From positions 1-64,000 of the forward strand of contig NZ_CP073585.1 of the NCBI RefSeq assembly GCF_018200035.1: a stretch of DNA of 64,000 bases, read 5' to 3'. The number at the start of each line of letters is the position of its first letter. Positions within the stretch are counted from its first letter, which is position 1. The position numbers and the translations under genes were made by a program. Shown here piece after piece: positions 42,689 through 51,870 of the stretch. Origin of the DNA: Sulfitobacter albidus. GTDB lineage: Bacteria > Pseudomonadota > Alphaproteobacteria > Rhodobacterales > Rhodobacteraceae. Under the pieces are notes generated by a model. That model was not told the origin of the DNA, searched no databases, and worked only from the letters and a program-made list of their open reading frames with translations.

Positions 42689-43462
42689 ATGGTTGGCACA
42701 GAATTTTTTGGTAACTTCGATCTGGCGAGCGCCGCGATCTGGCTCTTCTGGATCTTTTTCGCGGGGCTGGTCTACTACCTGCAGACCGAGAACATGCGCG
42801 AGGGCTATCCGCTCGTCACCGACGATGGTGAGCCCGCCCCCAATCAGGGGCCGTTCCCGGTTCCCAAGGACAAGACGTTCCACCTGCGCGATGGCCGTGG
42901 TGAGCTGACGGTGCCCTCGGGCCAGCGCGGCGATCGCGCCGATCTGGCGCTGGCGCAAACCTCAACCGCCGCAGGCTCCCCTTACGTACCAACGGGCAAC
43001 CCGATGGCCGACGGCGTCGGCCCCGCCTCATGGGCGCCGCGCAACGATCATCCCGAACTCGACGCCCACGGGCACGCCAAGATCAAACCGCTCAGCAGCC
43101 TGCCCGATTTCGCGATCTCCGCGGGCACCGATCCGCGCGGCAAGCCCGTGCAGGCCGCCGACGGCGAGGTCATCGGCCGTGTCACCGACATGTGGGTCGA
43201 CGTGCCAGAGCAATACGTGCGCTATCTCACCGTCGATCTGAACCCCGAAGGGTCGGGCAAGACATGCCTGATCCCCGCGAACTTTGCCCGGATCAAATCC
43301 GACCGCATCACGGTCAAGGCGCTCTATGGCGCGCATTTCGCGGATGTGCCGGGCACCAAATCGGCCACGGAAATCACCCTGCTCGAAGAGGAAAAGATCA
43401 TGGCCTACTTCGGCGGTGGCTCTCTTTACGCCGATCCAAAACGGCTTGAGCCACAGATCTAA
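42689..43462 (+). CDS. puhA: Reaction centre H subunit PuhA
   Basis: H chain capping the cytoplasmic side of the reaction centre and guiding protons to QB. 257 residues: one N-terminal membrane helix (about 11-32, DLASAAIWLFWIFFAGLVYYLQ) ending in TENMREGYPL, then a PRC-barrel domain (DGEVIGRVTDMWVDVPEQYVRYLTVDL). Strong hairpin follows before puhB. Expected to be transcribed from promoters in lhaA as well as from bchF. Confidence 0.97.
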   Translation: MVGTEFFGNFDLASAAIWLFWIFFAGLVYYLQTENMREGYPLVTDDGEPAPNQGPFPVPKDKTFHLRDGRGELTVPSGQRGDRADLALAQTSTAAGSPYVPTGNPMADGVGPASWAPRNDHPELDAHGHAKIKPLSSLPDFAISAGTDPRGKPVQAADGEVIGRVTDMWVDVPEQYVRYLTVDLNPEGSGKTCLIPANFARIKSDRITVKALYGAHFADVPGTKSATEITLLEEEKIMAYFGGGSLYADPKRLEPQI

Positions 43463-43469
43463 ACCGCCA

Positions 43470-43496
43470 CCGGGCGCGGCAAGCCACCGCGCCCGG
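43470..43496 (+). other. puhA-puhB intercistronic stem-loop
   Basis: CCGGGCGCGG (43470-43479) pairs perfectly with CCGCGCCCGG (43487-43496) around a 7-base loop. No U run follows. Likely a 3' stabiliser that raises puhA mRNA over the assembly genes behind it, parallel to the pufA-pufL hairpin. Confidence 0.75.
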
Positions 43497-43521
43497 ACCG
43501 ACCATTCAGGGGACAAAAACG

Positions 43522-44166
43522 ATGCATCACGACGACTTCAAATTCGAACCGGTCCGCGGCCTTCCCGAAGCACTGCCCAAGGATGAACATATCCTTTGGC
43601 AGGGGTCGCCCGATCCCAAACGTCTGGCCAAAGACGCGTGGAAAATGAACTGGATCATGGGGTATTTCGTGGTGCTTGCAATCTGGCGGGTGGGGGTTTC
43701 TTCGGCCGATCACCCGCTGTCAACGGCCATGGGCCACGGTATTCCGCTGCTGATTGCGGGCGCCGTGGCCTGTGCGCTGGTCTATGTCATGGCGCTCGTT
43801 CAGGCGCGCGCCACCGTCTACACGCTCACCAACAAACGCGTCGCGATGCGCATCGGGGCAGCGCTGACCATGACGCTCAATCTGCCCTACGTCTGCATTG
43901 CCAACGCCAATGCCGCCATCGGCAAGACCGGCCATGGCACCATCGCCTTTGAGCTTTCGGGCGAGACGCGCATTTCCTACCTGATGAGCTGGCCGCACGT
44001 GCGCCCGTGGCACTTTGCCCGCGCTGAGCCCGCGCTGCGCGCCATCCCCGACGCCGCCCGCGTTGCCGCCATCTTTGCCGAAGCGGCAGAGACGCGGATC
44101 AACCAGCCGCAAATCGTGAAACTTGATCCAGCGCAACGTGCCCCTGGCACGGTTGCGGCAGAGTGA
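43522..44166 (+). CDS. puhB: Photosynthetic complex assembly protein PuhB
   Basis: Membrane assembly factor for the reaction centre. 214 residues with two or three membrane segments (about 45-95) and a bacterial PH-like domain (ATVYTLTNKRVAMRIGAALTMTLNLPYV). N-terminal EPVRGLPEALPKDEHILWQGSPD is typical. Stop overlaps a GTG that may start puhC. Confidence 0.93.
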   Translation: MHHDDFKFEPVRGLPEALPKDEHILWQGSPDPKRLAKDAWKMNWIMGYFVVLAIWRVGVSSADHPLSTAMGHGIPLLIAGAVACALVYVMALVQARATVYTLTNKRVAMRIGAALTMTLNLPYVCIANANAAIGKTGHGTIAFELSGETRISYLMSWPHVRPWHFARAEPALRAIPDAARVAAIFAEAAETRINQPQIVKLDPAQRAPGTVAAE

Positions 44167-44171
44167 CCGCC

Positions 44172-44648
44172 ATGACCCACCAAAACCAGACTTCCTCCCT
44201 CGAAAATCAGATGCGCGCCCGCGACCGGGATATGGTTCCGCGCGTGCTGGTGCAGGCGATGTTCGCCCTGATGCTCGGCTCGCTCGCGCTGGTCAGCTAC
44301 GCGCGCATCACCGACACACCGCTGACCGGCGTGGCCCCCGCTCCGGCAATCGTGGCCGAAACGGTTGTGACCTTTGGCGGCGACCGCACCACCGGGATCA
44401 CCGTGCATGACGCCACCGGCACCCAGATCGCCGCCTCGACCGACCCGCGCGCGGGCTTCATCGATGTGGTCTGGGTCGCCGTGATGCGCGAACGCAAGGT
44501 GCAGGGCACCGACCCTGCCGCCCCCATCCGCGTCGTGAGGCGCGACGGCGGGCGCACCGACATCATCGACGATTCCACCGGCTGGAGCCTGCCGCTTATC
44601 GGCTACGGTCAAGACAACGTCGCAGCATTCGCCACGCTGATCGACTGA
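44172..44648 (+). CDS. puhC: Photosynthetic complex assembly protein PuhC
   Basis: Assembly/reorganisation factor of the RC-LH1 core in Rhodobacter. 158 residues from ATG 44172; a GTG at 44163 overlapping the puhB stop would add three residues. One N-terminal membrane helix (about residues 25-43) followed by a periplasmic domain (TFGGDRTTGITVHDATGTQIAA). Position and shape match orf162b/puhC. Confidence 0.88.
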   Translation: MTHQNQTSSLENQMRARDRDMVPRVLVQAMFALMLGSLALVSYARITDTPLTGVAPAPAIVAETVVTFGGDRTTGITVHDATGTQIAASTDPRAGFIDVVWVAVMRERKVQGTDPAAPIRVVRRDGGRTDIIDDSTGWSLPLIGYGQDNVAAFATLID

Positions 44649-44678
44649 AACGCAACCATATTCAAGGGACTGAATATC

Positions 44679-45002
44679 ATGGGACTACTGACTAGAACAC
44701 GCGAACGCGCCCCCTGCGAGGTCACGATCTCGCACCGCTTTGAAGAGCTCTCCGCGCATGTGAAATTCCTCAACGGGGCGGTCGTGAACCCCGGCGACAG
44801 CGTGCTCGTGCACGGCGCCGAAATCATGGCCCCCTACGGCGAATGCATCGTCGAACGGCGCGAGGCCACGATCACCCGCGCCTCCACGATTGAACGTCTG
44901 TGGACCCGCGCGACGGGCGATTTCGAATTCATGGAGCTGTGCGAATTCTCCTTCTCCGAAGAAGTATTCCCCGCCGCCGGACCCAAGGAGGCACTGTCAT
45001 GA
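44679..45002 (+). CDS. Small conserved-position PGC protein between puhC and acsF (unknown function)
   Basis: 107 residues, soluble, rich in Glu and with no signal or membrane segment. The core reads CEVTISHRFEELSAHVKFLNGAVVNPGDSVLVHGAEI. A small gene stands at this place in many alphaproteobacterial clusters before acsF or puhE, but I cannot assign a family. Its TGA overlaps the acsF ATG, so the two are coupled; a role in handling or stability of the cyclase is conceivable but not shown. Confidence 0.75.
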   Translation: MGLLTRTRERAPCEVTISHRFEELSAHVKFLNGAVVNPGDSVLVHGAEIMAPYGECIVERREATITRASTIERLWTRATGDFEFMELCEFSFSEEVFPAAGPKEALS

Positions 45003-46123
45003 ACCGCCCCACCCACTCCGCCTTTGCCGATACCGCCGAAGAAGCCATCGCCGCGCAGGACGCGCTCGACGGGCCGATGACCTCGGAAAAGGCGACCGAA
45101 GTCGCGATGCAGAACACCCTTCTGACCCCGCGCTTCTACACCACCGATTTTGACGAGATGGACGCGATCGACGTCAGCCCCGTGCGCGCCGATTGGGACA
45201 AGCTGATCGCGCAGATGAAATCAGACCCTAACAAGGGCCATTTCAAGAAAACCGACGCATGGGAAGCGAACTGGGACGACATGGATCCGGCGCTGAAAGC
45301 CGAATTCATCGACTTCCTGATCTCATCGTGCACCGCCGAATTCTCGGGCTGTGTGCTTTATAAGGAGATGAAGCGGCGCGGCTCCAACTCCGACATCACG
45401 ACGCTGTTCCAGCTCATGGCCCGCGACGAGGCCCGCCACGCAGGTTTCATCAACGACGCCCTGCGCGAAGCCGGCATTCGCGTGAACCTCGGCTTTCTCA
45501 CGCAGCAAAAGAAATACACCTACTTCCGGCCCAAATTCATTTACTACGCGACCTACCTGAGCGAAAAAATCGGCTACGCCCGCTATATCACCATCTACCG
45601 CCATCTTGAGCAGAACCCGGACAAGCAGTTCCACCCGATCTTTGGCTGGTTCCGCGAATGGTGCAACGATGAGTTTTCCCACGGCGAGGCCTTTGCCCTG
45701 CTGATGAAAACCGATCCCAAACTGACCGAAAGCCGCGTCAACAAGATGTGGATCAAATTCTTCCTCACGGCGGTCTATTCGACCATGTGGGTGCGCGATC
45801 ACCAGCGGCCCCTGTTCCACGAGGCGCTTGGCGTCGATGTGACGTGGTACGGGCAGGAGGTTTTCCGCAAGACGTCCGAGATTTCCAAGCAGGTTTTCCC
45901 CATGACGCTGGACATTGACCACCCCCGCTGGCGCCCCAACCTCGACCGGATGGAGGCCGCAAGCCGCCAAATCGCCGCCGCCAAGAAACGCGGCGGTGTG
46001 GGCGGTATGCTGTCAAGAATTGGCGGCATGGCCAAGGCCGCAACCGCCTTTGTCTCGATCTACACCATACCCGCGATCTGGCACGACGTGCCCGAAAGCC
46101 CCGTGATGGAGCCCGCATACTAA
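44999..46123 (+). CDS. acsF: Aerobic Mg-protoporphyrin IX monomethyl ester (oxidative) cyclase AcsF
   Basis: Di-iron monooxygenase-like enzyme forming ring E of (bacterio)chlorophyll with O2. 374 residues from ATG 44999; the frame is open upstream. Di-iron ligands are visible in SCTAEFSGCVLYKEMK, ARDEARHAGF and NDEFSHGEAF. No bchE (the anaerobic cyclase) is seen, so pigment synthesis from this replicon needs oxygen. Confidence 0.96.
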   Translation: MNRPTHSAFADTAEEAIAAQDALDGPMTSEKATEVAMQNTLLTPRFYTTDFDEMDAIDVSPVRADWDKLIAQMKSDPNKGHFKKTDAWEANWDDMDPALKAEFIDFLISSCTAEFSGCVLYKEMKRRGSNSDITTLFQLMARDEARHAGFINDALREAGIRVNLGFLTQQKKYTYFRPKFIYYATYLSEKIGYARYITIYRHLEQNPDKQFHPIFGWFREWCNDEFSHGEAFALLMKTDPKLTESRVNKMWIKFFLTAVYSTMWVRDHQRPLFHEALGVDVTWYGQEVFRKTSEISKQVFPMTLDIDHPRWRPNLDRMEAASRQIAAAKKRGGVGGMLSRIGGMAKAATAFVSIYTIPAIWHDVPESPVMEPAY

Positions 46124-46935
46124 TGAGCGCATGGGTCGCCGCAGCAACAGCCGTTTTCGCCTGGTGGTTCTTCACCGGGGCGATCCTGCTGCTGGTGCGG
46201 CGGGCCGACGCAGGCAATGCTGTGGCCCACGGACGCAATGTCTTTCTCAGCGTCCCGCTTGCGGCGTTCGGCTTTGCGCTGCTGGTTGTTTCCGCACAGG
46301 CGATGAGCGTGCCAAATGCCTACGCCTCCTTCATCGCGGTCCTGCTGATCTGGGGCTGGATCGAACTGGCGTTCCTGTCGGGCGTCATCACCGGCCCCGA
46401 ACGGCGCCCCTGCCCTGCCGGGCTGACGGGTGCCGCCCGTTTTGCCCGCGCCTGGGATACCGTGTCGACCCATGAATTGCTGCTGGCCGCAGGGTTGCTG
46501 GCCGTGGCGGTCATCAGCTTTGGCGCTGAAAATGCCGTTGGTTTCTGGGCCTATCTGATCCTCTTTACTGCGCGTATCTCGGCCAAGCTGAACCTGTTTT
46601 TCGGTGTGCCACGCATCAATACCGAATTCGTGCCCGCCCCGCTGGAGCACCTGAAATCCTATTTCCGGCAAGGACCCATCACCATGGCCTTTCCCATCGG
46701 CGTGACCTTCCTTTCCGTGACGGCGGCGTGTTTTGCCGAACGTCTGATCTCTGCAGCCACACCCGCCGACGCGGTCGGGTTTGCCCTGCTCACTGCCCTG
46801 GCCACGCTCGCGGCCATTGAACACTGGTTGATGGTGGTTCCGCTGCCCGACGCCAAACTCTGGCGCTGGATGCTGCCAGCTCCCCAAACTTCTTCGACAC
46901 TGCCTTCAAGACAGGACCAGACCCATGAACTTTGA
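46123..46935 (+). CDS. puhE: PuhE, photosynthetic complex assembly membrane protein
   Basis: 270 residues with about seven membrane helices; Rhodobacter PuhE modulates bacteriochlorophyll synthesis and core assembly. Segments [14 protein letters not shown] and [36 protein letters not shown] are typical of the DUF3623/PuhE family. Starts at the acsF stop and overlaps hemA by 11 bases. Confidence 0.92.
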   Translation: MSAWVAAATAVFAWWFFTGAILLLVRRADAGNAVAHGRNVFLSVPLAAFGFALLVVSAQAMSVPNAYASFIAVLLIWGWIELAFLSGVITGPERRPCPAGLTGAARFARAWDTVSTHELLLAAGLLAVAVISFGAENAVGFWAYLILFTARISAKLNLFFGVPRINTEFVPAPLEHLKSYFRQGPITMAFPIGVTFLSVTAACFAERLISAATPADAVGFALLTALATLAAIEHWLMVVPLPDAKLWRWMLPAPQTSSTLPSRQDQTHEL

Positions 46936-48139
46936 CGCGCTTTTCACCGACCAGATCGACCAGCTGAAGGCAGACGGCAACTATCGCTATTTTGCCGAGC
47001 TTGAGCGGAAATGCGGCAAGTTCCCCCGCGCCGCCAACCACGTCGAGGGCGAAAAGCGCGACGTGACCGTGTGGTGCTCGAACGATTATCTGGGCATGGG
47101 GCAAAACCCGCTGACCATTGCAGCCATGTGCGAGGCGGTCCAGCGCACCGGCACGGGTGCCGGCGGCACGCGCAACATCTCGGGCACCAATCACGATCAT
47201 TTGCTGCTGGAGCGTGAGCTGGCCGATCTGCATGGCAAGGAGGCGGCGCTTTTGTTCACCTCCGGCTACGTGTCCAACTGGGCCGCGCTCAGCTGCCTCG
47301 GCTCGCGACTGGAGAACTGCGTGATCCTCAGCGATTCCGGCAACCACGCCAGCATGATCGAAGGCATCCGCCACTCCAAAGCCAAAAAGGTCATCTGGAA
47401 GCACAACGACGTCGCCGATCTGGAGGCCAAGCTGCGCGCGCTGCCCGCCAACGTGCCAAAAATCGTCGCGTTCGAGAGCGTCTATTCGATGGACGGTGAC
47501 ATCTGCCCGATGCGCGAGATCGTCGAGGTGGCCGAGAAATACGGCGCCATGACCTACCTCGACGAGGTGCATGCCGTGGGCCTCTACGGCCCGCGCGGTG
47601 GCGGCATTTCAGAGCGGGAGGGCCTGGCGGACCGCATCACCCTGATCGAGGGCACGCTGGGCAAGGCCTACGGCGTTGTGGGCGGCTATATCACCGGCTC
47701 CGCGCCGCTGTGCGACTTCATCCGCAGCTTTGCGTCGGGCTTCATCTTTACCACCGCCCTGCCCCCGGCCGTGGCCGCCGCCGCGCGCGCCTCGATCATG
47801 CATCTCAAAACCTCCAATGATGAGCGCACCCGCCATCAGGCGCAGGTCGCCAAACTGCGCGCGGGGCTCGACCGCGCGGGCATCCCCCACATGATGAACG
47901 AAAGCCATATCGTGCCGGTGATGATCAAGGATCCGGTCAAAACGCGGATGCTGGCCGATTATCTCATGCAGGAATGGGACATCTACGTGCAGCCTATCAA
48001 CTACCCCACGGTGCCCAAGGGGACAGAGCGTCTGCGCTTTACCCCCTCACCGCTGCACACGGATGCGGATATCGATCATCTGGTCGCCGCCCTGTCGCAC
48101 CTGTGGAAGCAATGCGCGGTCAGCCACGCGGTCGCGTAA
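46925..48139 (+). CDS. hemA: 5-aminolevulinate synthase HemA
   Basis: PLP enzyme condensing glycine and succinyl-CoA, the entry step of tetrapyrrole synthesis in alphaproteobacteria (C4 route). 404 residues. [11 protein letters not shown] near residue 57, substrate segment [16 protein letters not shown] lysine in [15 protein letters not shown] and [15 protein letters not shown] motif ([11 protein letters not shown]). Starts inside the end of puhE, coupling precursor supply to the puh operon. Confidence 0.97.
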   Translation: MNFDALFTDQIDQLKADGNYRYFAELERKCGKFPRAANHVEGEKRDVTVWCSNDYLGMGQNPLTIAAMCEAVQRTGTGAGGTRNISGTNHDHLLLERELADLHGKEAALLFTSGYVSNWAALSCLGSRLENCVILSDSGNHASMIEGIRHSKAKKVIWKHNDVADLEAKLRALPANVPKIVAFESVYSMDGDICPMREIVEVAEKYGAMTYLDEVHAVGLYGPRGGGISEREGLADRITLIEGTLGKAYGVVGGYITGSAPLCDFIRSFASGFIFTTALPPAVAAAARASIMHLKTSNDERTRHQAQVAKLRAGLDRAGIPHMMNESHIVPVMIKDPVKTRMLADYLMQEWDIYVQPINYPTVPKGTERLRFTPSPLHTDADIDHLVAALSHLWKQCAVSHAVA

Positions 48140-48182
48140 GCCACGCGAGGAGCGCCCGAAGGGCAGCAAGGAGCGGTGCTGG

Positions 48183-48632
48183 CTAGATCCAGCGCCGCGT
48201 CTGGCCCAGATAGGCGCGCGCCTCGTCTCCGAAAGTCGCGATCAGCAGCGCCTCTTCGCGCGCGGCAAACCGCACGTCCAGCACGCGCCACAGTGCCACT
48301 GCGGCCAGCAAACCGATCAGCGATCCATTGCCCAACGCCGACGAAACCGTCAGCATCACCAAGGCCAGATAGATCGGGTTGCGCGACAGCTTGTACGGCC
48401 CTTCGACGATCAGCGTCTTGGGGGTGTGGTGCGGCTCAATCGGGGTGCGCTTGCGCCAGAACCACCACGCCGACCAGACCACCAGCCCCAGCGCCGCGCC
48501 CAGCAGGAACGTCGACAGCAGCGACAGCGGCGCCCAATCCACATGCAGCTCCGGCAGCGCCCATTTGGCCGCATAGATCAACGCAATGGACGCGGCCCAC
48601 CAGAGCGGTGGCAGATCGGGAAACCCCTTCAC
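48183..48632 (-). CDS. Isoprenylcysteine/phospholipid methyltransferase-like membrane protein
   Basis: 149 residues, three to four membrane segments, and the motif EGPYKLSRNPIYLALVMLTV with a C-terminal FGDEARAYLGQTRRWI, the pattern of the ICMT / PEMT-like methyltransferase families. Substrate unknown; other small members act on lipids or isoprenoids. It overlaps hemC by 4 bases and is transcribed after it, so it may belong to the same transcript. Confidence 0.75.
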   Translation of the reverse strand: MKGFPDLPPLWWAASIALIYAAKWALPELHVDWAPLSLLSTFLLGAALGLVVWSAWWFWRKRTPIEPHHTPKTLIVEGPYKLSRNPIYLALVMLTVSSALGNGSLIGLLAAVALWRVLDVRFAAREEALLIATFGDEARAYLGQTRRWI

Positions 48633-49579
48633 CCCTGCCGCCAGTCAAAGAACCCCTCACCAGCCTGCGCCAGCAGCTTCTGGGCCATCACGCGGCCCGC
48701 TTCGGGGCCGTCCTCGATCGGGCAGGACATCGCGTCGTCGATGGCTTCCGACCCATCGGGGCGCAGCACTTCGCCGCGCAGGTTCAAGGTGCCGCCGTCC
48801 AACTCTGCCAGCCCCGCGATGGGGGTCTCGCAAGAGCCGTCGAGGGTCAGCAGGAACGACCGCTCCGCCGCGAGCCTCTGGCCCGTGGGCGTGTCGTGGA
48901 TCGCCTCCAGCATTTCGGCCACGCGGGTGTCGTCCACCCGCCGCTCGATCCCGATGGCGCCTTGGGCGACGGCGGGCAGCATCACGTCCGTCTCAATCGC
49001 GGTCTTTGGCACCTCATCCATGCCCAGCCGGTTCAGCCCCGCCATGGCGAGAAACGTCGCGGCGGCCACGCCCTGATCCAGCTTCATCAGGCGGGTCTGC
49101 AGATTGCCCCGGAATTCCACGACCTCCAGATCGGGGCGCTTGACCATCAGCTGCGCACGGCGGCGCAGCGACGACGTGCCGATCCTGGTCCCCTCGGCCA
49201 AATCATCCAAACCAGATGCCGTGGGCGAGATGAATGCATCGCGCACGTCCTCGCGCGGCAAATAGCAATCCAGCACCAGCCCCTCGGGCTGTAGCGTGGG
49301 CATGTCCTTCATCGAGTGCACGGCAATGTCGATTTTCGACGCCAGCATGTCCGCTTCGATCTCGCGGGTGAAAAGGCCCTTGCCGCCGATCTCTTTCAGC
49401 GGGCGGTCAATGATCTTGTCGCCCGTCGTCTTGATGACCACGATGGTGAACGCCTCGAACGGAAGATCAAAGGCATGGGCCAACCGCTCCCGCGTCTCGT
49501 GCGCCTGCGCGAGGGCCAAAGGCGATCCACGGGTGCCGATCATCAGCGGTTGGGCGGGGGTGGGCAAATTCACTGTCAT
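48629..49579 (-). CDS. hemC: Porphobilinogen deaminase (hydroxymethylbilane synthase) HemC
   Basis: Polymerises four porphobilinogen units to hydroxymethylbilane. 316 residues. GTRGSPLALAQAHETRERL at the start, DMPTLQPEGLVLDCYLPREDVRDAF in the middle and the dipyrromethane-binding cysteine in TLDGSCETPIAGLAE. Divergent from hemE with a PpsR box between them. Confidence 0.96.
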   Translation of the reverse strand: MTVNLPTPAQPLMIGTRGSPLALAQAHETRERLAHAFDLPFEAFTIVVIKTTGDKIIDRPLKEIGGKGLFTREIEADMLASKIDIAVHSMKDMPTLQPEGLVLDCYLPREDVRDAFISPTASGLDDLAEGTRIGTSSLRRRAQLMVKRPDLEVVEFRGNLQTRLMKLDQGVAAATFLAMAGLNRLGMDEVPKTAIETDVMLPAVAQGAIGIERRVDDTRVAEMLEAIHDTPTGQRLAAERSFLLTLDGSCETPIAGLAELDGGTLNLRGEVLRPDGSEAIDDAMSCPIEDGPEAGRVMAQKLLAQAGEGFFDWRQG

Positions 49580-49595
49580 ATGCCATCTCTAGCGG

Positions 49596-49613
49596 TGTAA
49601 ACCAAACCTGACA
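49596..49613. promoter_or_regulatory. PpsR box between hemC and hemE
   Basis: TGTAAACCAAACCTGACA matches TGT-N12-ACA. It lies 16 bases upstream of the hemC start codon and 66 bases upstream of hemE, suggesting that both haem-pathway genes on this replicon follow photosynthesis-gene control. Confidence 0.8.
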
Positions 49614-49678
49614 ACTCTTGTGTCACCCCTGCCCTTTGGCGCAGTATGACGCCGAGCCCCTGACCGGAAAGACAGCCC

Positions 49679-50712
49679 ATGACTGCCCAGAAAACCATCC
49701 TCCGCGCCCTTGCCGGGGAAACGCTTCCCACGCCACCCATCTGGATGATGCGCCAGGCCGGGCGCTACCTGCCCGAATACCGCGCCACGCGGGCGCAGGC
49801 GGGGGATTTCCTGTCGCTGTGCTATAACCCCGACCTCGCCGCCGAGGTGACGCTGCAGCCGATCCGCCGCTACGGATTCGATGCCTCGATCCTGTTTGCC
49901 GACATCCTGCTGGTGCCGCAGGCGCTGGGGGCCGATCTGTGGTTTGTGACCGGCGAAGGCCCGCGGTTGAGCACGATCACCACGCAGGAAGAATTCGACA
50001 AGCTGGTGCCGCCCGACGCCATTCACGACCACCTTGCCCCCGTCTACGAAACCGTGCGCATCCTGTCGCGGGAGTTGCCGTCAGAGACGACGCTGATCGG
50101 ATTTGCCGGGGCGCCGTGGACCGTGGCGACCTATATGATCGCCGGGCGCGGCACGCCCGACCAAGGCCCCGCGCACGCGCTGAAGGCCGAGAACCGCGCG
50201 GTGTTCGACGCGCTGATGGACCGGATCACCGAGGCCACGATCCACTACCTCTCCGCGCAGATCGACGCGGGCGCCGAGGTGGTGAAGCTCTTCGACAGCT
50301 GGGCGGGCTCGCTCACCGGAGCGGATTTCATGGACTACTCAATCAAGCCCATGGCCCGGATCACCGCCGCCCTGCGGGCAAAGCACGCGCACGTGCCGGT
50401 CATCGCCTTTCCGCGCGGTGCAGGCGAGCGATACGTCGGCGCACATCAGGCGATCGGCGCGCAGTGTATCGCGGTGGATGACGCCGTCGACGCCGCATGG
50501 ATGGCCGAACATGTGCAGCCAGGCGGCTGCGTTCAGGGCAATCTGAAGTCCTCCCACATGGTCACGGGTGGAGATGATCTGGTGTCCGAGACGCGCCGAA
50601 TTGTGGATGCGTTGAAGGGGGGCCGCATATCTTCAACCTCGGCCACGGGATCACGCCGGACGCGGATCCTGAGAACGTACAATTGATGATCGACACGGTG
50701 CGCTCCGCGTAA
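49679..50712 (+). pseudogene. hemE: Uroporphyrinogen decarboxylase HemE, frame broken near the 3' end (probable base-call indel)
   Basis: Decarboxylates uroporphyrinogen III to coproporphyrinogen [34 protein letters not shown], and [11 protein letters not shown] are present. The frame is normal to DALKGG, then a six-G run at 50617-50622 shifts it and it stops at 50686 after a 19-residue unrelated tail. One frame over, [20 protein letters not shown] and on to VRSA with TAA at 50712 is the normal HemE end; adding one G restores 344 residues. A true loss of hemE function is unlikely unless the chromosome has another copy. Confidence 0.9.
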
Positions 50713-50740
50713 ATCGTTCTTAATCAATATGTTGTGGATG

Positions 50741-50763
50741 CCCTCCCCCATCGCTGGGGAGGG
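50741..50763 (+). terminator. Hairpin after hemE
   Basis: CCCTCCCC (50741-50748) and GGGGAGGG (50756-50763) form an 8-bp stem with a 7-base loop followed by TTTCG. It lies between convergent hemE and parB and its right arm shares two bases with the first parS-like site. Confidence 0.6.
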
Positions 50764-50778
50764 TTTCGCCGCGAAACC
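50762..50778. promoter_or_regulatory. parS-like site 1 (right behind the parB stop)
   Basis: GGTTTCGCCGCGAAACC, a perfect 17-base palindrome apart from the central base, ending one base before the parB stop codon. Two near-identical copies occur in parB and parA, and the pattern resembles the chromosomal parS arms (GTTTC...GAAAC). Confidence 0.8.
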
Positions 50779-51870
50779 TCAGGGTTTTTCGAGCAGATGG
50801 GCAAGCTCGGCCATGACCGAATCCATCAAATCCCCGTCCAATCCCTTCCCTTCGAAACGGATCAGGTAGCCGCGCGAATCCGTGCTGCGCCGCAGGGTGA
50901 TCCCGCTCGACAGCACCAGCGTCTGCGCGTCCTGCCAGCCGACGTCGGCCTTGCTGGGGCGGCCACCCTTGCGCGGATCGCGGGTGGCTTTGCCCTTGGC
51001 CTCGATGGTCGCGATCACCTCCTCCAGCAGGCGCCATTCGGCCGCCGGATCAATCCCCTGCCCCGTCGCCAAAGCGGTGCGCAGCGCCCCGTGTGCCCCG
51101 CTCCGAAGCGCCCCCGCGAGCTTGAGCCCCTCGCGCTCCTTGAGCGCTTCGGGAAAGCTCAGAAGATCGCCAAGTTCCTCAAAGATCACGGCGAAGGAGC
51201 GGATCTTGCTCCGCTTGGCCTTGGAGGCCGCGGGAAAGAGCCCGGCGACCGCCGCCTCGACAGAGGTATAAGCGCCCTGCTGCGCGGCGATCACCGCAAT
51301 ACGGCCGCGTTCGAAATGGCTGAGATTGGCGCGGATTTCGTTCTCCTCGACCATCGCGGCAAAAGCGCCGCCCATGGCCTCAGGCTCGCGCAGCAGCGCC
51401 TTGATGCGGGCGGGCGCCCTGCCCTCTCCGGCGAGCGCCTGCACGGCACGCAGACGCCGGTAGCCGGACAGCAGACCGTAGCGCGGACCATCTGTGTCGG
51501 AGAGCGCGTAGACCTCGATGGGCAGGCGCAGGCCGGTGCTGGCGATGGAGGCTTTAAGCTCTTCCATTTCCTCGGCGTCCAGAACTGTGCGGTCGCGGAC
51601 CATGGCATCGGCGACGATCTCATCGAGCGGCAGATCGAGCACCACGCGGCCCTCGGCCAGCGCGGCCCGGTGGGCACCGGCATCACTGGCATCGCGGGCG
51701 CGTTCGGCGCGCAGGGCGGGGTCCTCCGGCGTGGCGGATTGCGCGGCTTCCCCGGCCACCTGACTGATCGGCGCGGCCATCGGACGGGCGGGGGTTTCGC
51801 GGCGAAACTCCTCTTCGATGCGCGCAAGGTCCGCCGCGTCGGGGGCTTCGAGTTTTCTACGCTTCGCCAT
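50779..51870 (-). CDS. parB: Plasmid partition protein ParB
   Basis: Centromere-binding CTPase-type partition protein. 363 residues from ATG 51870; the frame continues upstream inside parA. ParB N-domain VVLDLPLDEIVADAMVRDR, CTP-binding GLLSGYRRLRAVQAL, EENEIRANLSHFERGRIAVIA, and a helix-turn-helix-rich centre, then a C-terminal region with GKATRDPRKGGRPS. Overlaps parA by 14 bases. Should bind the parS-like palindromes. Confidence 0.92.
   Translation of the reverse strand: MAKRRKLEAPDAADLARIEEEFRRETPARPMAAPISQVAGEAAQSATPEDPALRAERARDASDAGAHRAALAEGRVVLDLPLDEIVADAMVRDRTVLDAEEMEELKASIASTGLRLPIEVYALSDTDGPRYGLLSGYRRLRAVQALAGEGRAPARIKALLREPEAMGGAFAAMVEENEIRANLSHFERGRIAVIAAQQGAYTSVEAAVAGLFPAASKAKRSKIRSFAVIFEELGDLLSFPEALKEREGLKLAGALRSGAHGALRTALATGQGIDPAAEWRLLEEVIATIEAKGKATRDPRKGGRPSKADVGWQDAQTLVLSSGITLRRSTDSRGYLIRFEGKGLDGDLMDSVMAELAHLLEKP
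51793..51809. promoter_or_regulatory. parS-like site 2 (inside parB)
   Basis: GGTTTCGCGGCGAAACT, differing from the two other copies by the last base and the centre. It lies in the N-terminal coding part of parB. Confidence 0.7.
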
